Of a DNA stretch of 54,592 bases, positions 8,230 to 15,304 are shown piece after piece. The DNA is from Candidatus Kaiserbacteria bacterium (GTDB lineage Bacteria; Patescibacteriota; Minisyncoccia; Phycocordibacterales; UBA2100): positions 1 to 54,592 of the forward strand of contig JACRFH010000051.1 in assembly GCA_016217975.1 (NCBI GenBank), given 5' to 3'. Every line of letters starts with the position of its first letter. Within the stretch, counting starts at the first letter, position 1. The notes below the pieces were generated by a model, which worked only from the letters and a program-made list of their open reading frames with translations, did not search any database and was not told where the DNA came from. The position numbers were made by a program, and so were the translations under genes.

Positions 8230-9138
8230 ATGAAAGGTATCAAGAATTTTAAAAAGACAGTCATTGCATATTGGGAGAAATCTGGTCGTCACGATCTTCC
8301 GTGGCGCCATACTCACGACCCCTATCGTATTCTCGTCTCGGAAATAATGCTCCAACAGACGCCAGTGGATAGAGTAATTCCGTATTACAGGAGATTCTTG
8401 AGGCAGTTTCCGACCGTTCAAAAATTGGCAAAGTCGGATCTCACCGATGTTCTCGAGATTTGGAGCGGACTCGGATACAATCGCCGGGCCAAGATGCTTC
8501 GTGATTGCGCACGTGTAATCGTCGAAAAGTATGGCGAGAAGATTCCTCGCGAAAGGCAATCACTCGAATCTCTTCCAGGTATCGGCCCCTACACTGCCGG
8601 AGCCATCCGCGCGTTTGCATATAACGAACCCGACGTATTCATAGAAACCAATATCCGCACCGCATTTCTCTATCATTTTTATGGATATGACGCTCCTTCA
8701 CGCGGCCGCGAAAGGAGCGCTATAGTCTCGGATATGGAGATATTGGAAATTGCGAAGAAAGCGGCGGAAGGGCAGGATCCGAGGGAGTGGCACTCCGCCC
8801 TAATGGACTATGGCGCGCATCTAAAGCGTGGCGGTATCAAGCTTAATCACAAAAGCGCGCACTACATCAAGCAATCTAAATTCGAAGGCTCGCTTCGCCA
8901 AGTTCGCGGCAAGCTCTTGCGCCGGCTGATACAAAATCCGATCACAAAAGTTTCCTTCAAAAAGGTCGACGCCAAAAACGCATATCGTATTTCGATGGCT
9001 CTCCAGGCGATGGAGCGAGAAGGATTGATCGTGAAAGAAAAAGATGTATGGCGCATTGTTGTTGATGAAGGGGGAGAATGCGGAGATATGGGGAAAAAAG
9101 GGGAAAATAGGAAAAGTACTTGCGGGGCTCTATCGTGA
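8230..9138 (+). CDS. MutY-like A/G-specific adenine glycosylase without FeS motif
   Basis: A 302-residue HhH-GPD DNA glycosylase most like MutY: DLPWRHTHDPYRILVSEIML with catalytic-type Glu38, QQTPVDRVIPYY, IWSGLGYNRRAKML and the HhH LPGIGPYTAGAI. Two departures stand out. The position of MutY's conserved catalytic aspartate (DGNV) is Glu139 in IETNIRT, and the C-terminal four-cysteine cluster is absent: the MDYGA segment leads straight into a basic helix. After about residue 215 a winged-helix-like region replaces the usual Nudix-like MutY C terminus. It may be a divergent adenine glycosylase with altered chemistry or a different specificity. Confidence 0.75.
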   Translation: MKGIKNFKKTVIAYWEKSGRHDLPWRHTHDPYRILVSEIMLQQTPVDRVIPYYRRFLRQFPTVQKLAKSDLTDVLEIWSGLGYNRRAKMLRDCARVIVEKYGEKIPRERQSLESLPGIGPYTAGAIRAFAYNEPDVFIETNIRTAFLYHFYGYDAPSRGRERSAIVSDMEILEIAKKAAEGQDPREWHSALMDYGAHLKRGGIKLNHKSAHYIKQSKFEGSLRQVRGKLLRRLIQNPITKVSFKKVDAKNAYRISMALQAMEREGLIVKEKDVWRIVVDEGGECGDMGKKGENRKSTCGALS

Positions 9139-9243
9139 TGCGCTTATCGTCAGGCGGAACGGAAATTGGCAGATCTCTTGAGACGACATGGTATCGTAAG
9201 AGGCATGGATACAGGAGAGTTGAAGCACGCAAAGGAGGAGGGC

Positions 9244-9888
9244 ATGCCACAGGTCGAGCGCATCTATCACCGATACGGAAAGTGGTATATGCGCATCGAC
9301 GACAAATGCAGAGGTGTTGAACTTCCGGAGGATATTGCGCGCAAGATGCATGAGTCGCTCGTCATGACGTCGCAATTCGCAAAAGCGCGTTACAGAGACG
9401 CATACTTTGACTCGTTGTATTCTCGGCAATGTCACGGCACCGTGCTTTTTGCTCTCGGACTTGCGACGAAAGAGGATCTCGACCGTGCTCACCACACATT
9501 CGATATGGGGATTATCCCGCAGAACGAACTTCGCAATTATACAAACGAAACGGATCTTGTCGCTCATATGCGCGCAACTCTCGGCAACAAACTCGGGTAC
9601 GGTTATCAGCAGATAGGATCAATGCGCTTGTCCGGACGCAATGTACGCGCTGGCAGCCATTCGTTCATAGTGGGTGTTGATGAGCTCGGACGAGTTATTT
9701 GCTACGACAAATTCGCAGTAGAATCTGCCGGCGTCAATGAACTCTCGAACTTTTGGAAGTATGAAGAAGCTCGTGCGGGGACTTGGGCGTGCGTCCCCAT
9801 AGAGAAGATCCTCGGAGATGAGAAACTGCGCGCCCGCATACAGAAAGAGTTGCGAGCTTCCTACGATTTGCCTCCGCGCGCTTCGTGA
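9244..9888 (+). CDS. Hypothetical protein with candidate Cys-His catalytic pair
   Basis: A 214-residue protein. The frame is open from 9166, but AAAGGAGGAG at 9231-9240, one of the few strong ribosome-binding sites in the window, is 3 nt before the ATG at 9244 and fixes this start. No family was recognised with certainty. A conserved-looking Cys at the start of a helix (SRQCHGTVLFALGLA) and a His at the start of a strand (GSHSFIVGVDELGRVICYDK) are spaced as in NlpC/P60- or transglutaminase-like papain-fold enzymes. This is inference from pattern only. There is no signal peptide or membrane segment. It sits between the mutY-like gene and convergent RNase J. Confidence 0.55.
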   Translation: MPQVERIYHRYGKWYMRIDDKCRGVELPEDIARKMHESLVMTSQFAKARYRDAYFDSLYSRQCHGTVLFALGLATKEDLDRAHHTFDMGIIPQNELRNYTNETDLVAHMRATLGNKLGYGYQQIGSMRLSGRNVRAGSHSFIVGVDELGRVICYDKFAVESAGVNELSNFWKYEEARAGTWACVPIEKILGDEKLRARIQKELRASYDLPPRAS

Positions 9889-9900
9889 AAAGGATCGAAC

Positions 9901-11808
9901 TTATACCGACACGATCACGGGTATCACAATCGGACGCTTCATGGTGCGGCTTAGGAGGAATTTGGCGACAGAATCAGCAAGGTCGTCGCGGGCACGGTCG
10001 ATGTCGGCCACTCTAGGGTTGCGTAGAGATGTTTCCACGGATTTCCTGATGATGAGGCGTGTTTGGTCCATTAGGTCCTTGTTGTCTCGAAGATATACAA
10101 AACCGCGAGAGATGATGTCGGGTGATTTGTGCAATCTCCCGGTGCGACGGTCTACCGTGGCAACGACCACACAGAATCCTTCTTGTCCGAGGGCTTTTCG
10201 ATCGCGCATCAAGACATCGGAGAGTTCGGTCACGGTCTGCCCTTCGACAACGCGTAGCTGATCAGGAGCTTTTACAGAGAGCTTTACGATCTTCTCGCCG
10301 TTTTTAATCTCAATGATCGAACTATTGTCTGGGATCATTATATTTGCAGGCGCAACTCCCATTTCCACCGCAAGATCGGCATGCACGCGCAGCATATAGT
10401 GATAGCCATGAACGGGGATGAAGAATGCTGGTTTGATTTGGCGGTGGATCCATGCCGCTTCTTCACGGTTGCCATGGCCTGAAGCATGCACATCGCTTGC
10501 GTGATACGTGATGATGTGCGCGCCCTGGCGTGAGAGATTGTCTTTGAGTTTTTGCACGGCGCGTTCGTTGCCGGGAATAACCGAGCTTGAGAGTACTATC
10601 GTGTCTGTAGGCTTTAGGCGAATGTATTTATGCGTCTTGTTACCGATACGCGCAAGCGACGCGAATTCGTCGCCTTGCGCACCCGTCGCGAGGATGATTA
10701 TTTTCTCCGGTGGATAGCGATCGATATCTTCCACCTGAATCACGGTGTCGTCTTTGTATTTGATGAGACCGATCTCGCGCGCGATCTCGATATTGGTGCG
10801 CATCGAGCGGCCGTCGATCACCACCTTCTTGCCGTTTTCCTCTGCAAAACGCACGACGCGAATGAGTCGCTCGAGGTGCGAGGCAAACATTGCGATAATG
10901 AGTCGGCCTTTTGCTTCCTTTATTATCTTTTCGAGGGTAGTGTAGACAACCGATTCCGGAATGGAGAAACCTGGTTGCCACACGTTGGTGGAGTCCATAA
11001 GAAGCGCCAAAACTTTTCGGTGATGGAAAATCGAGAATGCTTCATGCTCTTCTTCGCTGGGTTCACCGTCGAGATGATTGAGCTTGATGTCGCCGGTAAA
11101 TACCACGTCGCCGTATTGCGTCTCGATAATTATACCCATGCTATCGGGCACCGTGTGCGTGACGCCAAAGAAGCGCACGGTATGTGAACCGAGCACGAGC
11201 TTCTCATCCTTCTCGACTTCGCGGATGGTGACCGGCTGTGCCATGGCAAATTCTTCCTGACGCTTCTTTATCATCATACCGGTGAGTTTGCGCGTGTAAA
11301 TCGTCGGGTTGCCGATACGGTCGAGGATGTACGGGATTCCGCCGATGTGATCAAGGTGGCCGTGTGAGATCAAGAGCCCGCGAATTCGGTCGCGGCGCTC
11401 TTCGAGATAGCCGGTGTTGGGCAAAATGTAATCAATGCCCGGAGTATCGTCTTCGCGGAATTGAAAGCCGCAATCGAGCACGTAAATATCCTGGCCGACT
11501 TCTATCGCGGTCATGTTGCGGCCGATTTCTTCAACGCCACCGAGAGGAATGATGCGGACGACGCCCTCTTCGGGTGGCGCAATCGCCGCGGCCCGCCAGC
11601 TCATGGAGCGATCACTTGCGGTGTGATGCTCGACACGCTGCTTGCCACGCCGTGGTGGGCGCGCAAAACGGGGGCCTCCGGGCCTGCGCGGGCGCCGCTG
11701 TGGAGTGCCATGATCGGGGCGTCGCGGATGAGTATGCGGAGTCGGGCGGTGTGCTGGCGTAAATCCTGGAGGACTTGACGTCTGATTATGTTGATTATTG
11801 TTTGGCAT
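9901..11808 (-). CDS. rnj: Ribonuclease J
   Basis: A 635-residue metallo-beta-lactamase/beta-CASP ribonuclease (5'-3' exo- and endonuclease for mRNA decay and rRNA maturation). A basic Asn/Pro/His/Arg-rich tail of about 75 residues precedes the catalytic domain. The zinc motif is LISHGHLDHIGGIPY, followed by FTGDIKLNHLDG, the beta-CASP segments LLMDSTNVWQPG and HASGHGNREEAAW, and a C-terminal dimerisation domain. The frame is open to 11874, but the ATG at 11808 comes 1 nt after the stop of the upstream gene, which indicates translational coupling. Such disordered basic tails may aid RNA or degradosome contact (inference). Confidence 0.93.
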   Translation of the reverse strand: MPNNNQHNQTSSPPGFTPAHRPTPHTHPRRPDHGTPQRRPRRPGGPRFARPPRRGKQRVEHHTASDRSMSWRAAAIAPPEEGVVRIIPLGGVEEIGRNMTAIEVGQDIYVLDCGFQFREDDTPGIDYILPNTGYLEERRDRIRGLLISHGHLDHIGGIPYILDRIGNPTIYTRKLTGMMIKKRQEEFAMAQPVTIREVEKDEKLVLGSHTVRFFGVTHTVPDSMGIIIETQYGDVVFTGDIKLNHLDGEPSEEEHEAFSIFHHRKVLALLMDSTNVWQPGFSIPESVVYTTLEKIIKEAKGRLIIAMFASHLERLIRVVRFAEENGKKVVIDGRSMRTNIEIAREIGLIKYKDDTVIQVEDIDRYPPEKIIILATGAQGDEFASLARIGNKTHKYIRLKPTDTIVLSSSVIPGNERAVQKLKDNLSRQGAHIITYHASDVHASGHGNREEAAWIHRQIKPAFFIPVHGYHYMLRVHADLAVEMGVAPANIMIPDNSSIIEIKNGEKIVKLSVKAPDQLRVVEGQTVTELSDVLMRDRKALGQEGFCVVVATVDRRTGRLHKSPDIISRGFVYLRDNKDLMDQTRLIIRKSVETSLRNPRVADIDRARDDLADSVAKFLLSRTMKRPIVIPVIVSV

Positions 11809-11809
11809 A

Positions 11810-13726
11810 TTATTCTGATTTATTTGAAAAGAAACTCCACACGCGCTCGGTGTCTGAATACCATGTATAGGCATTCAGGAATCTTTCAGAGGGAGTTGTG
11901 AGAGCGCCAAGTTCTATTCCTTGGACATTGGCTGGCACGAGGTACACGAATTGTGGCGCATACAAGAAGACTGCGGGCACGTCCTCTTTCACGAGGTCGT
12001 TGAAGCGTGCGTAGAGCGAGTCGCGCTCACTCTTATTTGTTGTGGCTCGTGCCTGCGAAAGAAGAGCGTCGGCTTTTGAATTGGCATAGAGCGCGAGATT
12101 AAGGCCCGGATCATTCCTTTGGCTCGAATGCCAGAAGGCGAACAAGTCAGCCGAACGCCCCACGACCTCGCCGAACAATATCGCATCGTAATCACGCGGG
12201 CGCAAGGCAGTCGCATTGAATTCAGAAAGTGGGTAGATTTGAAGCGATACCTGGATGCCAGCCGCTCTCCAATCTTGCACAATGCGCTCCGCGGTTGCGA
12301 CGAGCTCTGGTTCATCCGCGGTTGCGAGTTTTAGAGAAAGTGTCGTGTTTCCACCGGAAATGGACTTTCCTTTTCCGGACTTTTTTGTCCAGGCATTGGT
12401 CGAAGTCGAAAACGACCAACCACTCTTGAAGAGAATCGCACGCGCATTGTCGACGTACGCACCTGAATCGGGAGTAGATGTCCCAACCCGTGCTGCAATG
12501 AGGAGAGATGAGGCGGGTTTTTTCGACACAAGCGGCCCAAGAATCCCCGGAGGCACCGGTCCATCGAGCGTAGAGGCAAATCCGCCGAGCACGCTTTCAA
12601 CGAGCGCGTGTTTGTCGATGCTCGCGTCGAGTGCTTTGCGCACCGAAGAGTCCGTAAGCGCTGAAAGGTGGTTTTGGTTGAAGAAAATGCCGAAAACGCG
12701 CGGGAGCGCTGATGTCACGACATTCTCATTTTTGCGCGCGAGGGATAGCAAATCGGAAGGCATAACGCCCGCGAGCGCATCGATTTGCCCGTTTGAAAAT
12801 GCCTTGAGCACGGTGTCCTGATTGGGAAAGAAAAGGAGCGAGATGCGGGAGAGATACGGCTCACCGAGCGTGAATTGATCAAAAGGCGCAAGATCATAGC
12901 GCGTCGCAGCGCCGGTAGAGTCAGTTGTGACTTTCGCGACCTCGAAGGGGCCGCTCCCGACCGGGTGCGTATTCAATGACGCAAACGGAAATTCCTGCGG
13001 AGAAACTTTTTCCCATAGCGCTTTCGGGAGAATGCCGAGTGTTGTGTTGTCGATGAAGGGCGCATAAGCGTGCGGAAGCGTAAAGACAATCGTATGCGCA
13101 TCGGGGGCCGCAACCGAGACGCCTTCCCAATCCGCCCGGTGCGTGCTTTTGATGTCCGGATTTTGTGCGAGCGCGATTGTGAAAAGCACATCAGCCGATG
13201 TCACGGGAGAGCCATTGTGGAAGCGCGCGCCGCTGCGCAGCGTAAAGGTATAGACCGTTCCATCTGCTGAAATATCGAAATGGTCTGCAAGATCGGGCAC
13301 GTAGCTACCGTCGGGGCGCGCGCGCGTAAGTCCCGAATACACAAGCTCCGATAAATCCTGGTCCGCGCGTGAGAGCGCAATCAGCGGATTTACAAAACGT
13401 GCCGGACCCGTCTCGCCTTCGGTGATACTCCCGCCGCGCGTCGGTACCTGCACCGAGACAGTTTTATTGAGACCCGCGAGGATCATGAGTGTGGAAAGTG
13501 CGAGCAGCAATGTCAATATATAGAGAAGCATGCGTTCGCCCTCCGAGAATCGCTCCCACAGACTCTCGATGTGGGCAAGTAATTTCGCTTTGCGAAATCG
13601 AAGAAACGTGTTGCGCATCTCGGCTGCCCCCACGGGCAGCCGAGATGCTTCCGAGCGCTCACGTTGTCTCGCGATTTCCGAAGAGGGTTGTGTGTGTTCT
13701 ATATCCGAATACTGATCCATTTCCAT
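11810..13726 (-). CDS. Membrane-anchored ABC-type solute-binding protein, family 5
   Basis: A 638-residue OppA/DppA-type (SBP_bac_5) protein. A cytoplasmic, charged N-terminal tail of about 65 residues precedes a single membrane segment (about 66-86, LLYILTLLLALSTLMILAGL). The binding domain follows: GGSITEGETGPARFVNPLIA, LVYSGLTRARPDGSYVPDLA, and YTFTLRSGARFHNGSPVTSADV. Typical ligands are oligopeptides, but no permease or ATPase gene is adjacent, as often seen for lone family-5 proteins in CPR genomes. A perfect 15-bp stem palindrome (13615-13648) and a 7-bp one (13582-13598) lie inside the coding region of the cytoplasmic tail. The downstream RNase J gene starts 1 nt after its stop. Confidence 0.88.
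   Translation of the reverse strand: MEMDQYSDIEHTQPSSEIARQRERSEASRLPVGAAEMRNTFLRFRKAKLLAHIESLWERFSEGERMLLYILTLLLALSTLMILAGLNKTVSVQVPTRGGSITEGETGPARFVNPLIALSRADQDLSELVYSGLTRARPDGSYVPDLADHFDISADGTVYTFTLRSGARFHNGSPVTSADVLFTIALAQNPDIKSTHRADWEGVSVAAPDAHTIVFTLPHAYAPFIDNTTLGILPKALWEKVSPQEFPFASLNTHPVGSGPFEVAKVTTDSTGAATRYDLAPFDQFTLGEPYLSRISLLFFPNQDTVLKAFSNGQIDALAGVMPSDLLSLARKNENVVTSALPRVFGIFFNQNHLSALTDSSVRKALDASIDKHALVESVLGGFASTLDGPVPPGILGPLVSKKPASSLLIAARVGTSTPDSGAYVDNARAILFKSGWSFSTSTNAWTKKSGKGKSISGGNTTLSLKLATADEPELVATAERIVQDWRAAGIQVSLQIYPLSEFNATALRPRDYDAILFGEVVGRSADLFAFWHSSQRNDPGLNLALYANSKADALLSQARATTNKSERDSLYARFNDLVKEDVPAVFLYAPQFVYLVPANVQGIELGALTTPSERFLNAYTWYSDTERVWSFFSNKSE
13582..13648. repeat. Two palindromes embedded in the solute-binding-protein CDS
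   Basis: The first, 13582-13598, is ATTTCGC-TTT-GCGAAAT. The second, 13615-13648, has arms GCATCTCGGCTGCCC and GGGCAGCCGAGATGC around a CCAC loop, a perfect 15-bp stem. Both are within codons for the cytoplasmic tail, upstream of the membrane segment. They resemble in-frame palindromic element insertions rather than regulatory sites, and could form stable mRNA hairpins early in the message. Confidence 0.7.
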
Positions 13727-13783
13727 AGAAGGATCCCGCGCGCGGCTTAGACTAAAAGCGCGAAGAACCGAGACGCAGATGTA

Positions 13784-14014
13784 CTAGCTTGCAAGCAGAT
13801 TAATCAGTGCCGACAGGGCAAAGAGGACCGCGAGCGTTATTGTCGCATAGAAGAGCGTCTTCTCCAAGCCGCGCCTCGTGTGGAAACCGGAGCTGAAATT
13901 GTCAGCACCGAATGCGCCTCCCAAGCTCGCTCCTGTTCGCTGCAAGAGTATGCAGACCACAAGAAGAGCAGAGAGGACGATCTGCACGATCGGCAGAACG
14001 CCCAAGAGTTCCAT
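13784..14014 (-). CDS. secG: Preprotein translocase subunit SecG
   Basis: A 76-residue protein with two membrane segments (about 4-25 and 52-74) joined by the conserved loop CILLQRTGASLGGAFG followed by an SGFHTRRGLEK stretch. It is the small subunit of the SecYEG channel and assists SecA-driven export. TACCAT (rc of 14021-14026) lies 6 nt before the ATG, consistent with a leaderless transcript. The gene precedes the membrane-anchored binding protein by 57 nt and may be cotranscribed with it. Confidence 0.92.
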   Translation of the reverse strand: MELLGVLPIVQIVLSALLVVCILLQRTGASLGGAFGADNFSSGFHTRRGLEKTLFYATITLAVLFALSALINLLAS

Positions 14015-14057
14015 GGCTGGATGGTATCAAAGGATACACGGAGAGTCAAATTGAAAA

Positions 14058-14318
14058 TCAGTCATAGATGGAATGGTCGCCGACGGTATGGAGCCGGGCT
14101 TCTTGATCGGAAATCCATTCGAACATGATACGGTTCTTCCGATCGATCGAGAACGCGAAGAAACCGATATATTTTCCTTTTAGCTTATGCACCTTGAGCC
14201 TCTGATGATTATTTCTATTCCTGAAAAGCTCGATTCGTTTAAAGGCGGATTCTTGAAGTTTTGGAGAGAGTCTCTTCAGGTTTCGAAAGAATTCCGGCGT
14301 AAACCCCACTGTAATCAT
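14058..14318 (-). CDS. RelE/ParE superfamily toxin
   Basis: An 86-residue protein of the RelE/ParE toxin fold: FTPEFFRNLKRLSPKLQESA (helical hairpin), then VHKLKGKYIGFFAFSIDRKN and RIMFEWISDQEARLHTVGDH, where the strand pattern and terminal acidic/His residues match RelE-type ribosome-dependent mRNA interferases such as YafQ or HigB. ParE-type gyrase poisoning cannot be excluded. It begins 4 nt after the stop of the antitoxin gene, in the standard antitoxin-first order. Confidence 0.8.
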   Translation of the reverse strand: MITVGFTPEFFRNLKRLSPKLQESAFKRIELFRNRNNHQRLKVHKLKGKYIGFFAFSIDRKNRIMFEWISDQEARLHTVGDHSIYD

Positions 14319-14322
14319 GGTG

Positions 14323-14541
14323 TTAGAACTTCTTAATCAATTCTCGTGGATTGCCATACAGGACTTTGCCTTCTCGGGCTTCTTGTAGGGAACGCTGGAG
14401 CGAAGCGTATACCTGATCTTCGGCGAGCGCGTCAATTCCGAGCCTGACCGCATGGGCCTTGTTAGCCGCTTTACCGCTTTTGACCAAGTCTTTGAGGAAG
14501 CGCTCTTGCTTAGGGGATATAGGGACAGATATAGTGACCAT
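14323..14541 (-). CDS. Ribbon-helix-helix-like antitoxin
   Basis: A 72-residue partner of the RelE/ParE-type toxin. The N terminus (TISVPISPKQERFLKDLVKS) has the strand-plus-helix pattern of a ribbon-helix-helix DNA-binding domain, and the C-terminal half is charged and probably disordered until bound by toxin. TAATAC (in the reverse complement of 14545-14560) lies about 8 nt upstream of the ATG. Autoregulation by the antitoxin-toxin complex is expected from the family, but no clear operator was identified. Confidence 0.78.
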   Translation of the reverse strand: MVTISVPISPKQERFLKDLVKSGKAANKAHAVRLGIDALAEDQVYASLQRSLQEAREGKVLYGNPRELIKKF

Positions 14542-14603
14542 ATTACTTTGTATTACCCGATATAATTAAATCATACACCTATTTCCCTGGAATGCAAGGG
14601 GAA

Positions 14604-14632
14604 TTGAAGTAATGCGAGTTTTGACGCATAAT
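14604..14632 (+). promoter_or_regulatory. Sigma70-type promoter for the structured RNA
   Basis: TTGAAG (14604-14609), a 17-nt spacer and CATAAT (14627-14632). The predicted start at about 14639 coincides with the first base of the long terminal helix of the RNA described next, which supports both calls. Confidence 0.6.
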
Positions 14633-14638
14633 GTTATC

Positions 14639-14838
14639 GGTCATTGAGTTTTTGAATGTGGCAACCAGAAAGGCAGGCAACAGATGCTTCCTCCTCGGAA
14701 TCTAGTCGAGCTGGTCGGAAGCCTCTTAGGCATCTGTATCGTGGCAGGTGTACTCTGGGGCTTAGGCCTCATCGGTTAGAGCCACTGGCAGTGGAGCACT
14801 CGAACGTGCTCGCTGCCACATTCAAGGACTTATGCCAA
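14639..14838 (+). ncRNA. Candidate structured ~200-nt transcript (sRNA or type I-like toxin mRNA)
   Basis: The ends pair in a continuous 19-bp helix: 14645-14663 (TGAGTTTTTGAATGTGGCA) with 14814-14832 (TGCCACATTCAAGGACTTA). Three of these pairs are G-U, which points to RNA rather than DNA symmetry, and pairing extends outward with small bulges (GG-T-CA against TGCC). Inside are hairpins CAGATGC/GCATCTG (14681-14687 with 14730-14736), GGGGC/GCCTC (14757-14761 with 14766-14770) and GAGCAC/GTGCTC (14794-14799 with 14806-14811). It does not match tmRNA, RNase P RNA, SRP RNA or a 6S rod in any block I can recognise. It encloses a 31-codon hydrophobic ORF whose start codon lies in the first hairpin. 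The RNA lies between a toxin-antitoxin pair and groES. Confidence 0.6.
14684..14779 (+). CDS. Putative 31-residue hydrophobic single-span peptide
   Basis: ATG-to-TAG frame encoding a short Arg-containing N terminus (MLPPRNLVEL) and one strongly hydrophobic stretch (GSLLGICIVAGVLWGLGLIG) long enough to span the membrane. AAAGG at about 14669-14673 could serve as a weak ribosome-binding site. The start codon lies within the CAGATGC/GCATCTG stem, so translation would be structure-gated. The layout (stable RNA with paired ends, gated start, about 30 hydrophobic residues) recalls type I toxins such as AapA or TisB. It might instead be a chance frame inside a non-coding RNA. Confidence 0.4.
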   Translation: MLPPRNLVELVGSLLGICIVAGVLWGLGLIG

Positions 14839-14851
14839 GAGGGCTCAGTCT

Positions 14852-14881
14852 TTGACATTGCGCCTCCACTATATGTATAAT
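14852..14881 (+). promoter_or_regulatory. Consensus sigma70 promoter of groESL
   Basis: A perfect TTGACA (14852-14857), an 18-nt spacer and a perfect TATAAT (14876-14881). The start is expected at about 14888, giving a leader of about 50 nt that contains a small CCTC/GAGG hairpin. No CIRCE element (TTAGCACTC-N9-GAGTGCTAA) is present. Confidence 0.8.
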
Positions 14882-14939
14882 CGCCTCTCTAAAGGAGGGA
14901 ATAGGTCGCGCGCATTAGTAGTTAGCTGGAAAAAGTCAT

Positions 14940-15263
14940 ATGGCAAAAAATGTTAAAAGTGCGAAGAAAATGAAAGTCACGCCGCTTGCGGATCGGGTCC
15001 TGGTGAAGCCCTTTGAGGTGGCAGATGAGAAAACTCCGTCTGGCATCATCATTCCGGATACTGCAAAACAGGAAAAACCAGAACGAGGGCGTGTGGTCGC
15101 GGTGGGCGAAGGAAAGAGGAATGATCGTGGCGACGTCATGCCGCTTCGGGTCAAGATTGGCGACACGGTGATCTTTTCAAAATATGGATACGACGAAGTA
15201 AAGATCGACGATGAGAATTATTACATCATCGCCGAATCCGGCATTCTCGCCGTTATCAAATGA
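14940..15263 (+). CDS. groES: Co-chaperonin GroES
   Basis: A 107-residue Cpn10: VTPLADRVLVKPFEV, the mobile-loop region EKTPSGIIIPDTAKQEKPER, GRVVAVGEGKR and a C-terminal VIFSKYGYDEVKIDDENYYI block. It caps GroEL in cytoplasmic protein folding. A basic extension of about 10 residues (AKNVKSAKKM) precedes the usual start. An internal ATG at codon 11 would give the standard length, and the upstream ATG at 14940 is preferred because GGAAAAAG lies just before it. groEL follows after 41 nt. Confidence 0.95.
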   Translation: MAKNVKSAKKMKVTPLADRVLVKPFEVADEKTPSGIIIPDTAKQEKPERGRVVAVGEGKRNDRGDVMPLRVKIGDTVIFSKYGYDEVKIDDENYYIIAESGILAVIK

Positions 15264-15304
15264 GTTTCCTAGTGGCTATTGGCTAATCCCTAACAACTAT
15301 TCAT

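Noticed and set aside
10630-11187. 185-codon frame opposite RNase J
   Set aside because: Shadow of a well-supported gene. Composition atypical and no conserved motif.
14639-14838. Identification of the structured RNA as 6S, tmRNA, RNase P or SRP RNA
   Set aside because: No tRNA-like end, tag peptide, P4 helix blocks or SRP GGAA tetraloop domain. The inner part branches rather than forming the single rod of 6S. A formal covariance search would be decisive.
14656-14880. 74-codon frame over the structured RNA
   Set aside because: It crosses the helix and the groES promoter, ends in the -10 element, and its product is not protein-like. The shorter hydrophobic frame is the more plausible coding part.
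14882-14939. CIRCE heat-shock operator before groES
   Set aside because: Looked for TTAGCACTC-N9-GAGTGCTAA. Only a small CCTC/GAGG hairpin is present.
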